From SVTX01 sp051867975 (GTDB lineage: Bacteria; Bacillota; Clostridia; Oscillospirales; CAG-272), in contig JBJDZM010000110.1 of NCBI GenBank assembly GCA_051867975.1, positions 1 to 22,678 on the forward strand: 22,678 bases of DNA. The letters run 5' to 3'. Positions within the stretch are counted from its first letter, which is position 1. Each line of letters opens with the position of its first letter. Below, one piece after another: positions 12,849-21,106 of the stretch. A program made the position numbers and the translations under genes. The notes under the pieces were generated by a model that saw only the letters and a list, made by a program, of their open reading frames with translations, searched no databases and had not been told where the DNA came from.

Positions 12849-13142
12849 TTATATCTCAACAGGCGCTTCTATCTCAGCCGCCGCATTTGCAAGTGCTTCC
12901 TCATAAGCGGCAACAACTGCTGCTTCAAGAGTTGCGCGGAACTGTGCGTTGATGGGATGAACGATGTCACGGTATGTGTCATCGGGGTTCTTTCTGCTGG
13001 GCATAACGATGAAAAATTTGTCACGGGCATTGATTACCTTAATGTCGTGAACTGCAAGCTGACCGTCGAACGTAACCGAGACGATAGCCTTCATGGGTCC
13101 TTCCTCAAAAAGCTTCCTAACCTTGATATCTGTGATCTGCAT
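12849..13142 (-). CDS. spoVG: Sporulation and septation regulator SpoVG
   Basis: SpoVG is a small nucleic-acid-binding regulator that affects asymmetric septation, sporulation and, in other Firmicutes, virulence and capsule genes. The 97 residues match the family along their length: MQITDIKVRK, then PMKAIVSVTFDGQLAVHDIKVI, then FFIVMPSRKNPDDTYRDIVHPI. The C-terminal tail is the usual variable Ala/Glu-rich part. GGAGG lies 8 nt before the ATG. In Bacillus the gene is transcribed by sigma-H. Here, ACTCCT (13203-13208) and ATTC (13183-13186) read as AGGAGT and GAAT on the coding strand, a weak sigma-H-like arrangement with spacing slightly long. No purR or yabJ neighbour is present. Confidence 0.97.
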   Translation of the reverse strand: MQITDIKVRKLFEEGPMKAIVSVTFDGQLAVHDIKVINARDKFFIVMPSRKNPDDTYRDIVHPINAQFRATLEAAVVAAYEEALANAAAEIEAPVEI

Positions 13143-13466
13143 GATTTTAACCTCCGTTGATTTTGCAGTATAGTTTGCTGAAATTCAGCCTTTCTTCCTT
13201 TTACTCCTCAATTATACATGTCCAATGTGACGGATATTCAAAAGGATTTGGATTTTTTTGTGAAGAGTCAGTAAAAAAAACTGTCGGTTTTCAGTAGATT
13301 GCGTATATAATCGTGAATATAAATATAATATAGTCGTTAAATGTCAAGAGATGCTTGCGTGAAGGTGAAAAGGCACCGATTGACGAGCTTGTTTTATTTT
13401 TTTGCAGAGAAAAATTCATCATTACTATGTTGTGCCGACGAGTGCGACGGATTGGAGTTTGTAAAT

Positions 13467-14885
13467 ATGTCAACACCTAATACACATATCGGAGCCGAAA
13501 AAATACGCGAGATAATGCTCTCCTGTAAAGATAAGGAGGTCTTTTTCCTCGGCGCGGGCGGAATAATGATGTCTTCTCTGGCGCTTCTAACAAAAAGGGC
13601 GGGCTACGCGACGCGCGGCAGTGACAGGAGCCGCTCTGCGTTGACCGAAAAGCTTGAGAGCGCGGGAATCAAGATGTTTTACGGTCACAGTGAGCAAAAT
13701 CTCGGAGAGAGATGCGGAGCGGTCGTATACACGGTTGCGGTCTCGCCCGACAACCCCGAATACGCGTGTGCAGAAAGGCTCGGCATCCCGACCATCTCGC
13801 GCGCGGACTATCTCGGGTACATAATGACCGAATATAAGAACCGCATAGGGATTGCGGGAATGCACGGAAAAAGCACCTGCACTTCGATGTGTGCCGAGAT
13901 ATTTTTAGGTGCCGCGAAACGTGGACATGTCGACGAGCCGACCGTAGTTTCGGGTGCGGAGTACGAGTCAATGAACGGTGCGTATCACTTAGGCGGGCAT
14001 GACGATTTTATTTTTGAGGCTTGCGAATATATGGACAGTTTTCTCGACTTTAATCCGACGGTTGCGGTCTTGCTCAATGCCGAGATGGAGCATGTCGATT
14101 ACTTCAAGAGCATAGAGCAGATAATCGGATCATTTGCAAAATATGCGTCTTTGGTCGGTGAGCAGGGAACGGTCATATACAATATTGACGACGAAAATAT
14201 CGTTGAGTCGGCATCAAGGGTAAAGGCAAAAAAAATAAGCTTCGGACTCAACCCCCGTGCGGATTTTACGGCGGAGAACATACAGAGTTGTAGGTTTCCA
14301 ATGGAGTTTGATATCGTGGCGTACGGCGAGCAGTCAACGCATGTAAAGCTGCCGTCGCGCGGAGTACATAATATCTATAACGCACTTGCGGCTGCCGCGG
14401 CGGCATATTCATGCGGGATAGATACTGCGGATATTGTGCGCGGACTTGAAAACTTCAAGGGTGCAAAACGCAGAATGGAATACAAGGGTATCGTATCGGG
14501 TGCTCAAATCTTCGATGATTACGGACATCACCCGACCGAGATAGGCGCAACGCTTGAAGGAGTCAGGAGTTCATGCGAGGGAAGAATCGTTTGCGTTTTT
14601 CAGCCGCATACCTTCAGCCGCACTGCGGCACTTGCAGATAAATTTGCCGGTGCATTTGCGTGCGCGGACAGAGTGATTTTCACCGATATTTACGCCGCGC
14701 GAGAGGTCAACGAGAGCGGTATCAGCTCGGAGAAGCTCGCAGAAATGATAGGAGAAAAAGCGGCATACGGCGGAGATCTTGACAGCACCGCATCATTGCT
14801 CAAAGAAACTATCGAGAGCGGAGACACTGTAATTATAATGGGGGCAGGGGATATTTTTAAAATTTTCTCAAAACTCGGACTGTAA
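13467..14885 (+). CDS. murC: UDP-N-acetylmuramate--L-alanine ligase MurC
   Basis: MurC adds L-alanine to UDP-MurNAc with ATP, the first step of stem-peptide synthesis, in the cytoplasm. The 472 residues show the three Mur domains. VFFLGAGGIMMSSLALL near 25-41 is the UDP-binding Rossmann loop. GMHGKSTCTSM near 131-141 is the ATP P-loop with K135, a variant of the usual GTHGKTTT. NAEMEHVDYF, DDYGHHPTEIGAT and FQPHTFSRTAA follow, all characteristic of MurC. I chose the ATG at 13467, which has GGAG 9 nt upstream and begins at the family position. An in-frame ATG at 13341 would add 42 residues without homology features. The 324-bp space 13143-13466 holds weak TATAAT boxes (13306-13311, 13324-13329) without good -35 boxes; I see no gene or riboswitch there. 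Confidence 0.95.
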   Translation: MSTPNTHIGAEKIREIMLSCKDKEVFFLGAGGIMMSSLALLTKRAGYATRGSDRSRSALTEKLESAGIKMFYGHSEQNLGERCGAVVYTVAVSPDNPEYACAERLGIPTISRADYLGYIMTEYKNRIGIAGMHGKSTCTSMCAEIFLGAAKRGHVDEPTVVSGAEYESMNGAYHLGGHDDFIFEACEYMDSFLDFNPTVAVLLNAEMEHVDYFKSIEQIIGSFAKYASLVGEQGTVIYNIDDENIVESASRVKAKKISFGLNPRADFTAENIQSCRFPMEFDIVAYGEQSTHVKLPSRGVHNIYNALAAAAAAYSCGIDTADIVRGLENFKGAKRRMEYKGIVSGAQIFDDYGHHPTEIGATLEGVRSSCEGRIVCVFQPHTFSRTAALADKFAGAFACADRVIFTDIYAAREVNESGISSEKLAEMIGEKAAYGGDLDSTASLLKETIESGDTVIIMGAGDIFKIFSKLGL

Positions 14886-14890
14886 CCAGA

Positions 14891-14929
14891 ACGAACGGAC
14901 GGCGTGCGCCGTCCGTTCGTCTTTTAATT
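14891..14929 (+). terminator. Rho-independent terminator of murC
   Basis: A perfect 13-bp stem ACGAACGGACGGC/GCCGTCCGTTCGT with loop GTGC, followed by CTTTTAATTT. The opposite strand lacks a T tract, so it mainly serves murC rather than the convergent topoisomerase gene. Confidence 0.9.
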
Positions 14930-14950
14930 TGGAATTGATTTTCGGTACTA

Positions 14951-16969
14951 TTATACATCCAAGTCTTTCATATATTCCTTGCCGTGCGCCGCGATAAACG
15001 CCTTGCGCGCGGGAAGATTGTCACCGAGAAGCGTATCGAATATCTCGAAGGTCTCTTTGGGGTCGGCGGGAGTAACCGCAACAAGACGGCGAGTGGCAGG
15101 GTTCATTGTCGTCTGCCACATCATGTCAGGCTCGTTCTCACCAAGACCCTTTGAACGCTGGATAGTGTACTTTTTGTTGCCTATTTCCTTGAGAATATCG
15201 GCTTTTTCAAACTCGTCGTAAGCAAAATACGTCTGCTCACCGCCTTTTTCCTTGACGGTTATCTCAAAGAGCGGAGTCTCAGCAATAAAGACTCTCTGCT
15301 CCTCAATGAGAGTCGGCAGAAGACGGTAGAACATGGTCAAAAGCAGGGTTCTAATCTGGAATCCGTCCTCGTCGGCATCGGTGCAGATGATGATTTTTGA
15401 CCAGCGGAGTGCGTCAAGGTCGAAGGGAGTTATGTCGCCCTTGACCTTGCCCTGTATCTCAACGCCGCAACCGATAACACGGAGCAGGTCGGTGATTATC
15501 TCGCTCTTGAAGATTCGGTCGTAGTCGGCTTTAAGGCAGTTCAGCGTCTTACCTCTTACGGGGATTATCGCCTGCATTTCCGCCGAGCGTCCGAGCTTAC
15601 AGGAAGTCAAAGCCGAGTCACCCTCGACGATGTAAAGCTCACGGATGTTGGGGTCTTTTGAGCGGCAGTTGACGAATTTTTCAACCCTGTTTGCGATGTC
15701 GATGGTACCTGTCAATTTCTTCTTGATGTTGATTCTCGCGCTCTCGGCAGACTCACGGCTGCGCTTATTGACAAGCACCTGATTTGCCATGATCTCCGCC
15801 TCTACGGGGTGCTCGATAAAATAAATGTCGAGATTGTAGCGGAGAAATTCATTCATCGCCTCGTAAATGAAGGTGTTGGTTATTGCTTTTTTCGTCTGGT
15901 TTTCATACGAGGTCATCGTTGAAAAACTGTTGCTGACGAGAACTAAGCAGTCGGCAACGTCGGCGAAGGTTATTTTTGCCTCGTTTTTGTTGTATTTTCC
16001 GTTGCTTTTGAGGTATTTGTCAACCGCAAAAGTAAATGCGCTCTTGACCGCGCGGTCGGGCGAGCCGCCGTGTTCGAGGAAGCTTGAGTTGTGATAATAT
16101 TCGAGCATGCTGACGTTTGCGGACGTGCAGAACGAAATGTCGGCCTTGAGCTTGTATTCATCCTTGTCGTCGCGATCGCGTCCCTGAGTTTCAAGATGCC
16201 AGAGTACAGGCTCGGTCTTGGCGCTCTCACCGACCTTTTCCTTTATATAGTCGGAGATGCCGTTCTCGTAAAGGAATTTTTCTTCGGTAAAGGACTTGTC
16301 CTCGTTCTCAAATTTAAAAATGAAGGAGATTCCCGCGTTAACGACCGCCTGACGGTGAAGTATCTCACGAATTCTCTCGGGAGTGATATTGATATCGGTG
16401 AAAACCTCCTTGTCGGGGCGCCAATGAATGACGGTACCGGTACGCTTTTCTTTCTTTTCAAGCTCACGTTCTTCAAGAACACCGCTCACGGGCGCGCCTT
16501 TCTTGAAGGCTATGTGACGTTCGACCTTTCCGTCGTATGAATATACGTCCATGAATTCCGAGCTGTACTGCGTCGCGCACGCGCCGAGACCGTTGAGACC
16601 GAGCGAATATTCATAAGCCGAGGAGCCGTTGTTGTTGTCGTACTTACCGCCGGCATAAAGCTCGCAGTAAATGAGGTCCCAGTTCCAGCGTTCCTCTTTT
16701 TTGTTGTATCCGAGCGGAACGCCGCGTCCGTGGTCATCGACGGTTATCGACTTGTCGCGGTAGAGAACGGTTAGGATCTCGCTTCCGTGTCCCTCTCTCG
16801 CTTCGTCGACCGAGTTTGAGAGAATTTCAAAGTATGAATGTTCGCAGCCTTCAAGACCGTCCGAGCCGAAAATTACGGCAGGACGCTTGCGCACACGGTC
16901 GGCACCCTTGAGCGCCCGTATGCTTCGGTCATCGTATTGCTGAGTCTTTTTCGTATCGTTCTGGGGCAT
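14951..16969 (-). CDS. GyrB/ParE-like type IIA topoisomerase subunit B, divergent and without adjacent A subunit
   Basis: Type IIA B subunits bind ATP and supply the Toprim metal site for DNA cleavage together with an A subunit. In the 672 residues the GHKL ATPase shows E48-x3-N52-x2-D55-E56, DDHGRG at 78-82, GLNGLGA at 124-130 (GyrB usually has GLHGVGA) and the QTK loop at 358-360. The Toprim part shows YIVEGDSA with E449 and DADEDG with D531, D533 and D535, then SKGLGENEPDMMW where GyrB has YKGLGEMNPEQLW. All catalytic residues are present, so it should be active. It is probably the second, non-canonical GyrB-like paralogue found in many Clostridia rather than the main GyrB. AAAGGAGG lies 6 nt before the ATG. 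Both neighbours run the other way, so its partner is encoded elsewhere. Confidence 0.88.
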   Translation of the reverse strand: MPQNDTKKTQQYDDRSIRALKGADRVRKRPAVIFGSDGLEGCEHSYFEILSNSVDEAREGHGSEILTVLYRDKSITVDDHGRGVPLGYNKKEERWNWDLIYCELYAGGKYDNNNGSSAYEYSLGLNGLGACATQYSSEFMDVYSYDGKVERHIAFKKGAPVSGVLEERELEKKEKRTGTVIHWRPDKEVFTDINITPERIREILHRQAVVNAGISFIFKFENEDKSFTEEKFLYENGISDYIKEKVGESAKTEPVLWHLETQGRDRDDKDEYKLKADISFCTSANVSMLEYYHNSSFLEHGGSPDRAVKSAFTFAVDKYLKSNGKYNKNEAKITFADVADCLVLVSNSFSTMTSYENQTKKAITNTFIYEAMNEFLRYNLDIYFIEHPVEAEIMANQVLVNKRSRESAESARINIKKKLTGTIDIANRVEKFVNCRSKDPNIRELYIVEGDSALTSCKLGRSAEMQAIIPVRGKTLNCLKADYDRIFKSEIITDLLRVIGCGVEIQGKVKGDITPFDLDALRWSKIIICTDADEDGFQIRTLLLTMFYRLLPTLIEEQRVFIAETPLFEITVKEKGGEQTYFAYDEFEKADILKEIGNKKYTIQRSKGLGENEPDMMWQTTMNPATRRLVAVTPADPKETFEIFDTLLGDNLPARKAFIAAHGKEYMKDLDV

Positions 16970-17008
16970 GAATTGCCTCCTTTCCTAAAAACCAATGTAC
17001 CAAATTAA

Positions 17009-17037
17009 ATTATAGCATATTTTTTTCGTTTTGAAAA
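17009..17037 (-). promoter_or_regulatory. Sigma-A promoter of the topoisomerase subunit gene
   Basis: On the minus strand TTTTCA (17037-17032), 17-nt spacer, TATAAT (17014-17009), about 40 nt before the start codon. The -35 box is weak but the -10 is perfect. Confidence 0.55.
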
Positions 17038-17108
17038 GAGTATTTTTTTCGTTTTTTGAATTTTTGAGGAAAATGTCATGATGATATCGGAAAAATTATC
17101 ATTTTTGC

Positions 17109-17137
17109 TTGCAAGACGCGGGCGAGTGTGATATAAT
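17109..17137 (+). promoter_or_regulatory. Sigma-A promoter of murD
   Basis: TTGCAA (17109-17114), 17-nt spacer, TATAAT (17132-17137). Transcription would start near 17144, so an ATG at 17143 cannot be the murD start, which supports the GTG at 17185. Confidence 0.65.
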
Positions 17138-17184
17138 ATATAATGCAATATTATGTGTCTATACATACCGCCGGGAGGTGCCAA

Positions 17185-18612
17185 GTGAACATAAAACAAT
17201 ACCTTAATGACAAATTCGCAGGTAAAAGTTGCCGAATTCTCGGATTTGCACGTTCAAATAAGCCGCTCGCCCTCTTGCTGCTTGGCTGCGGCGCAAAGGT
17301 CACGGTTCACGACAGAAACGAAGACATACCGAACGAGGAAGACTATAAAACATACATAGAAAAGGGCGCAGAGTTCGTTTTGGGCGAAAACTATCTTAAG
17401 GACGGACTTGATGCCGATTATATTTTCCGCTCACCCGGCTTCCGTCCCGACCTTGCCGAAATCTCGTCTGCGGTCAAAAACGGCGCTGTACTTTCAAGCG
17501 AAATGGAACTTTTCTTTGAGATCTGCCCCTGTCCCATAATAGGCATTACAGGCTCGGACGGCAAGACCACCACGACGACGCTTACACATCTGTTTTTAAA
17601 AGAAGAATTCAAGGACACGAACCGCCGTGCGTACGTCGGCGGAAATATCGGAGCACCGCTATTGCCTCTTGCCGAAGAGATGACCGAAAACGACGTAGCG
17701 GTCGTCGAGCTTTCAAGCTTTCAGCTCGGGACTATGCGCCATTCTCCCTGCCGTGCGGTGATAACGAACGTCACGCCCAATCACCTCAATTGGCACACCG
17801 ACATGGATGAATATATCACCGCAAAGTGCAATATCTGCCGCCACGCGGGAGCCGGGATGCTGGTTGCCAATGCCGAGAATGACATAACGCGCGAGATCGC
17901 CAAAAACAGTGACCTGCCGATAACCTATTTCTCGTCAAAGAAGGCATCGTATGCCGAGATAGTGCCGTTCTTTAAGGAGAATTGCAAGGCAATATACGAA
18001 AAAGACGGGGTAATTTTGCTTGATGACGGCAAGAACGCAACAGAAGTGCTTAGAACAGAAGACATAATTTTGCCCGGCAGACATAACGTGGAAAATTATA
18101 TGTCCGCAATTGCACTGACGCAAGGGCTTGTCTCACGGGGAACGGTACAAAGTGTTGCCAAAACCTTCAGGGGCGTTGAGCACAGACTTGAATTTGTCCG
18201 TGAGCTTGACGGCGTGAAATATTACAACAGCTCAATCGATTCCTCGCCCACGCGCACTGCGGCGGCACTCGGGGCGCTGAAGAAAGAACCTATCATCATT
18301 TGCGGCGGCTCGGAAAAGGGAGTCGCGTTTGACGGACTTGCACGCGACCTTTGCACTCGCACCAAAGCGGTTATCCTGACAGGTCAATCGGCGCAACATA
18401 TACTCTCGGAGATTGAAAAATGCCCCCTCTACGACAGCTCAAAGCTGACGGTGAAGCATATTCCCGACTTCAAGGATGCCGTCCTTGCGGCAAAAACTCT
18501 TGCAGAGAAGGGAGACATAGTCCTACTTTCTCCTGCCTGCGCGAGCTTTGACCGCTTCAAGGATTTTGCTCACCGCGGAAACTATTTCAAAGAAATTGTA
18601 AACAGTCTATGA
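17185..18612 (+). CDS. murD: UDP-N-acetylmuramoylalanine--D-glutamate ligase MurD
   Basis: MurD adds D-glutamate to UDP-MurNAc-L-alanine with ATP, the step after MurC. The 475-residue product shows the N-terminal UDP-binding domain (SCRILGFARSNKPLALLLL), the ATP P-loop GITGSDGKTTTTTL with K127, NVTPNHLNWHTDMDEYITAK of the central domain, and the C-terminal markers HRLEFVRELDGVKYYNSS, ICGGSEKG and LLSPACASFDRFKDFAHRG. I chose the GTG at 17185 because GGGAGG stands 6 nt before it and an upstream ATG at 17143 lies at the predicted transcription start. In many Firmicutes murD sits in a large dcw cluster; here murC and murD are separated only by the topoisomerase subunit gene on the other strand. 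Confidence 0.95.
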   Translation: MNIKQYLNDKFAGKSCRILGFARSNKPLALLLLGCGAKVTVHDRNEDIPNEEDYKTYIEKGAEFVLGENYLKDGLDADYIFRSPGFRPDLAEISSAVKNGAVLSSEMELFFEICPCPIIGITGSDGKTTTTTLTHLFLKEEFKDTNRRAYVGGNIGAPLLPLAEEMTENDVAVVELSSFQLGTMRHSPCRAVITNVTPNHLNWHTDMDEYITAKCNICRHAGAGMLVANAENDITREIAKNSDLPITYFSSKKASYAEIVPFFKENCKAIYEKDGVILLDDGKNATEVLRTEDIILPGRHNVENYMSAIALTQGLVSRGTVQSVAKTFRGVEHRLEFVRELDGVKYYNSSIDSSPTRTAAALGALKKEPIIICGGSEKGVAFDGLARDLCTRTKAVILTGQSAQHILSEIEKCPLYDSSKLTVKHIPDFKDAVLAAKTLAEKGDIVLLSPACASFDRFKDFAHRGNYFKEIVNSL

Positions 18613-18648
18613 TATAGACCGTTCAAATAACAAAAGGAAAAAATAAAA

Positions 18649-19908
18649 ATGCAGTTTTCAGAAAAAATCATGACACTCGCCAAAGAGGCAGAAAAAGCAC
18701 TTCGTCCCATATTTGACGAGATTGACGAGACATCCTACACAAACACGAACAAGGTCATGGATGCCTTCCGTGAACACCGCGTCGCGGCGACAAACTTCGA
18801 CACGACGAGCGGTTACGGCTACGACGACCGAGGACGTGACGTCCTCGACCGAATATGGGCGGACGTGATGGGTGCCGAGGCGGCGTTCGTCAGGCACAAT
18901 ATCGTCAACGGTACGCAGGCGCTCACGATAGGTCTTTTCGGTCTGCTTCGCCCCGGTGACCTCATGTGTTCTGTTGCGGGCAAGCCGTACGACACGCTTG
19001 AAGAGGTCATCGGCATCGCAGGAACGCCCGGAAACGGCTCGCTTGCGGACTTCGGCGTGAGATATAAGCGGATAGACCTCAAAAATGACGAATTTGACTT
19101 TGATGCGATAGGAGAGACTTTACGCGAGGAGATAGACCGAGGTCACCCCGTTAAGGTCATCTTCATTCAGCGCTCAAAAGGCTATCTCAACAGAAAAACT
19201 CTCACGGTCGACGAGATTGGCGAGGCGGTGAGGTTCGTAAAGTCAATCTCTCCCGAAACCTATGTCGTTGTCGACAACTGCTACGGCGAGTTCACCGAAA
19301 CTCGCGAACCCTGCGCAGTCGGAGCCGACATGATAATCGGCTCTCTTATAAAGAATCCGGGCGGCGGAATGGCTGAAACGGGCGGATATATCGCCGGTGG
19401 CGCGCGCGCGGTGGAGCTTGCATCATACAGACTGACAAGCGTCGGATGCGGACTTGAGGTTGGAGCAACCATCGGTCAGACCAAAAATATGTATAAGGGA
19501 CTTTTCTACGCGCCCCACACGACGGCGGCGGCACTTAAGACCGCCCACTTAGCGGCATACATGTTTGAAGCACTCGGATTTAGCGTCGAGCCGAAATGGA
19601 ACGAAAGGCGTTCCGATATAATACAGACGGTTATCACAGGCTCACCCGACCTGCTCTGCAAATTCTGCCAAGGTATACAGAAAGGCTCACCGGTTGACTC
19701 TTTCGTGACTCCAGAGCCGTGGGCGATGCCGGGATATACGAGTGAGGTCATAATGGCGGCAGGAGCGTTTACTCAGGGTGCATCCATTGAGCTTTCCGCA
19801 GACGGGCCGATGCGCGAGCCTTATACGGCATTTTTCCAGGGCGGACTCACATACGAAAGCGGCAAAATAGGTATACTTTCCGCCGCTCAAACCATGATAG
19901 GTGAATAA
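18649..19908 (+). CDS. Methionine gamma-lyase family PLP enzyme (YnbB type)
   Basis: The 419-residue product matches the Met_gamma_lyase family (PF06838), often labelled aluminium-resistance protein or YnbB. It is a fold-type I pyridoxal-phosphate enzyme. Characteristic stretches are FDTTSGYGYDDRGRDVLD near 50-67, FVRHNIVNGTQALTIGLFG near 80-98, VVVDNCYGEF near 206-215 and GSLIKNPGGGMAETGGYIAG with the probable PLP lysine K235. The real reaction of this subgroup is not well established; annotation as methionine gamma-lyase rests on family similarity only. AAAGGA precedes the ATG. The gene begins 36 nt after murD in the same direction with no terminator between, so they probably share a transcript. 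Length and motifs are complete. Confidence 0.88.
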   Translation: MQFSEKIMTLAKEAEKALRPIFDEIDETSYTNTNKVMDAFREHRVAATNFDTTSGYGYDDRGRDVLDRIWADVMGAEAAFVRHNIVNGTQALTIGLFGLLRPGDLMCSVAGKPYDTLEEVIGIAGTPGNGSLADFGVRYKRIDLKNDEFDFDAIGETLREEIDRGHPVKVIFIQRSKGYLNRKTLTVDEIGEAVRFVKSISPETYVVVDNCYGEFTETREPCAVGADMIIGSLIKNPGGGMAETGGYIAGGARAVELASYRLTSVGCGLEVGATIGQTKNMYKGLFYAPHTTAAALKTAHLAAYMFEALGFSVEPKWNERRSDIIQTVITGSPDLLCKFCQGIQKGSPVDSFVTPEPWAMPGYTSEVIMAAGAFTQGASIELSADGPMREPYTAFFQGGLTYESGKIGILSAAQTMIGE

Positions 19909-19922
19909 AAAATCGGAGATTA

Positions 19923-20025
19923 GCGTGAAAGTTACTTCCATTTGAAGGTGAAGAAGCCTTTCTCACGCACGAATGTTGCCACGCAAAATTCACTGATTAC
20001 TATTTGTACTGCCGCAAGGCGGCAG
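19923..20025 (+). other. Structured intergenic region before the lipoprotein gene
   Basis: Two inverted repeats are visible: GCGTGA with TCACGC (19923-19928 and 19963-19968), and a perfect CTGCCGC/GCGGCAG hairpin (20009-20025) ending 2 nt before the GGAG ribosome site. Between them TTGCCA (19976-19981), 16-nt spacer and TACTAT (19998-20003) form a possible promoter. The second hairpin would then be a short 5' leader element able to limit ribosome access. Confidence 0.35.
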
Positions 20026-20038
20026 AATGGAGATTAAA

Positions 20039-21106
20039 ATGAGAAGCAAAATTAAATTTATTTGTACGGTGCTCCTCGCCGTGATGCTCGTAATGTCATT
20101 TGCATCGTGCGCACAGGGCGACACACCCGACGGATACCAGCTTATCGCATGCGAGGGCGACGAATTCAGACTGTACGTCCCGACACAGTGGATATCCAAT
20201 ACCACGGGAGGCGTGACAAGCGCTTATTACACCAGCGATGCCGAAACGTCCGTAAGCGTTTACAAGGCGGATGACGCAAAGGGCTTGACACTTGACGAAT
20301 ATTGGCAGGTATGTGATGAAAAGTATCGGTCGGAGCTTGACAGCTATGCGTTTGACGGCAAGTGCGAGAAGATCGTCCTTGGAGGGAAGCCCGGACAAAA
20401 GTATATTTTCTCATCTAAAATGACGAGATTTAATGACCTTGAAAACAAAAATGTAACAAAAGAGTATAAGTTTCTCCAAGCAATAGCGCAGTATAACGGA
20501 GAGACATACGTTCTTGTGTTTTCGGCACCGACAGACAGCTTTGACTCGCTCCTTGAGACAGTCGAGGGAAATGCCGACGACGAGGGAATAATCCCGTATT
20601 TCAGGTTCGACGAACCCTATACATCTGACGACAACGAAAAGAAATTTGACGAAAAGGTCGAAGCTCCCGAGGGCATGAAGTTAGCATCGACGAACGAACG
20701 TCCGTACAGACTTTTCGTGCCGAGTTCGTGGATAATAAACAAGCGCACAGATGCTACTGCGGCGTATGCATCGGACACGGACTCCTCAAACGTCAACGTC
20801 CAGATGTATATGACAAGCAGTAACACCGAGACGGTCTCGGACCATTGGAAACGGCTTGAAGAAAGCTACAAAACCACCTTCTCGTCATACACGCTCATCT
20901 CGGACGAGGAGATAAAAATGGACGGTGTCTCGGCGCATAAATATTCATACAAGGTTATAAGCGGCGGTCAGGAATATAATATCGTTCAGGCGATAGTGAG
21001 AAAGGGCGAGATGTTCTATTATCTCACCTATACAGCACTCCCCGAAAATTTTGAGAAGCACTTGCCCGACGTTGAAAAAATGATAGAGAATTTTGATATA
21101 AGATGA
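20039..21106 (+). CDS. Lipoprotein with two tandem similar domains (PsbP/DUF1795-like)
   Basis: This secreted, lipid-anchored protein has 355 residues. It has a basic start, a hydrophobic stretch (FICTVLLAVMLVMSF) and lipobox FASC with lipidated C24, for export and attachment outside the membrane. Two copies of one domain follow: about 31-180 (FRLYVPTQWISN ... SAYYTSD ... LDEYWQVC ... FLQAIAQYNGETYVLVFSA) and about 215-355 (YRLFVPSSWIIN ... AAYASD ... SDHWKRLE ... IVQAIVRKGEMFYYLTYTA). This pattern resembles small PsbP/DUF1795 domains found in bacterial lipoproteins, whose function is generally unknown. I chose the ATG at 20039 because GGAG stands 6 nt upstream. The stop overlaps the start of the cysteine desulfurase gene by 4 nt, so the two are co-translated. 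Confidence 0.8.
   Translation: MRSKIKFICTVLLAVMLVMSFASCAQGDTPDGYQLIACEGDEFRLYVPTQWISNTTGGVTSAYYTSDAETSVSVYKADDAKGLTLDEYWQVCDEKYRSELDSYAFDGKCEKIVLGGKPGQKYIFSSKMTRFNDLENKNVTKEYKFLQAIAQYNGETYVLVFSAPTDSFDSLLETVEGNADDEGIIPYFRFDEPYTSDDNEKKFDEKVEAPEGMKLASTNERPYRLFVPSSWIINKRTDATAAYASDTDSSNVNVQMYMTSSNTETVSDHWKRLEESYKTTFSSYTLISDEEIKMDGVSAHKYSYKVISGGQEYNIVQAIVRKGEMFYYLTYTALPENFEKHLPDVEKMIENFDIR

Noticed and set aside
13183..13208. Sigma-H promoter for spoVG
   Set aside because: AGGAGT and GAAT are present on the coding strand, but the spacing is longer than in the known Bacillus site. It is kept only as a remark under spoVG.
13283..13329. Sigma-A promoters for murC at the two TATAAT boxes
   Set aside because: The regions 17 nt upstream (GTCGGT, GCGTAT) do not resemble a -35 box, and TTGCGT would need a 19-nt spacer. 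The region is AT-rich, so the boxes alone are not enough.
13341..13466. 42-residue N-terminal extension of MurC
   Set aside because: Composition is unlike a domain, there is no ribosome site at 13341, and the ATG at 13467 has GGAG and starts at the family position.
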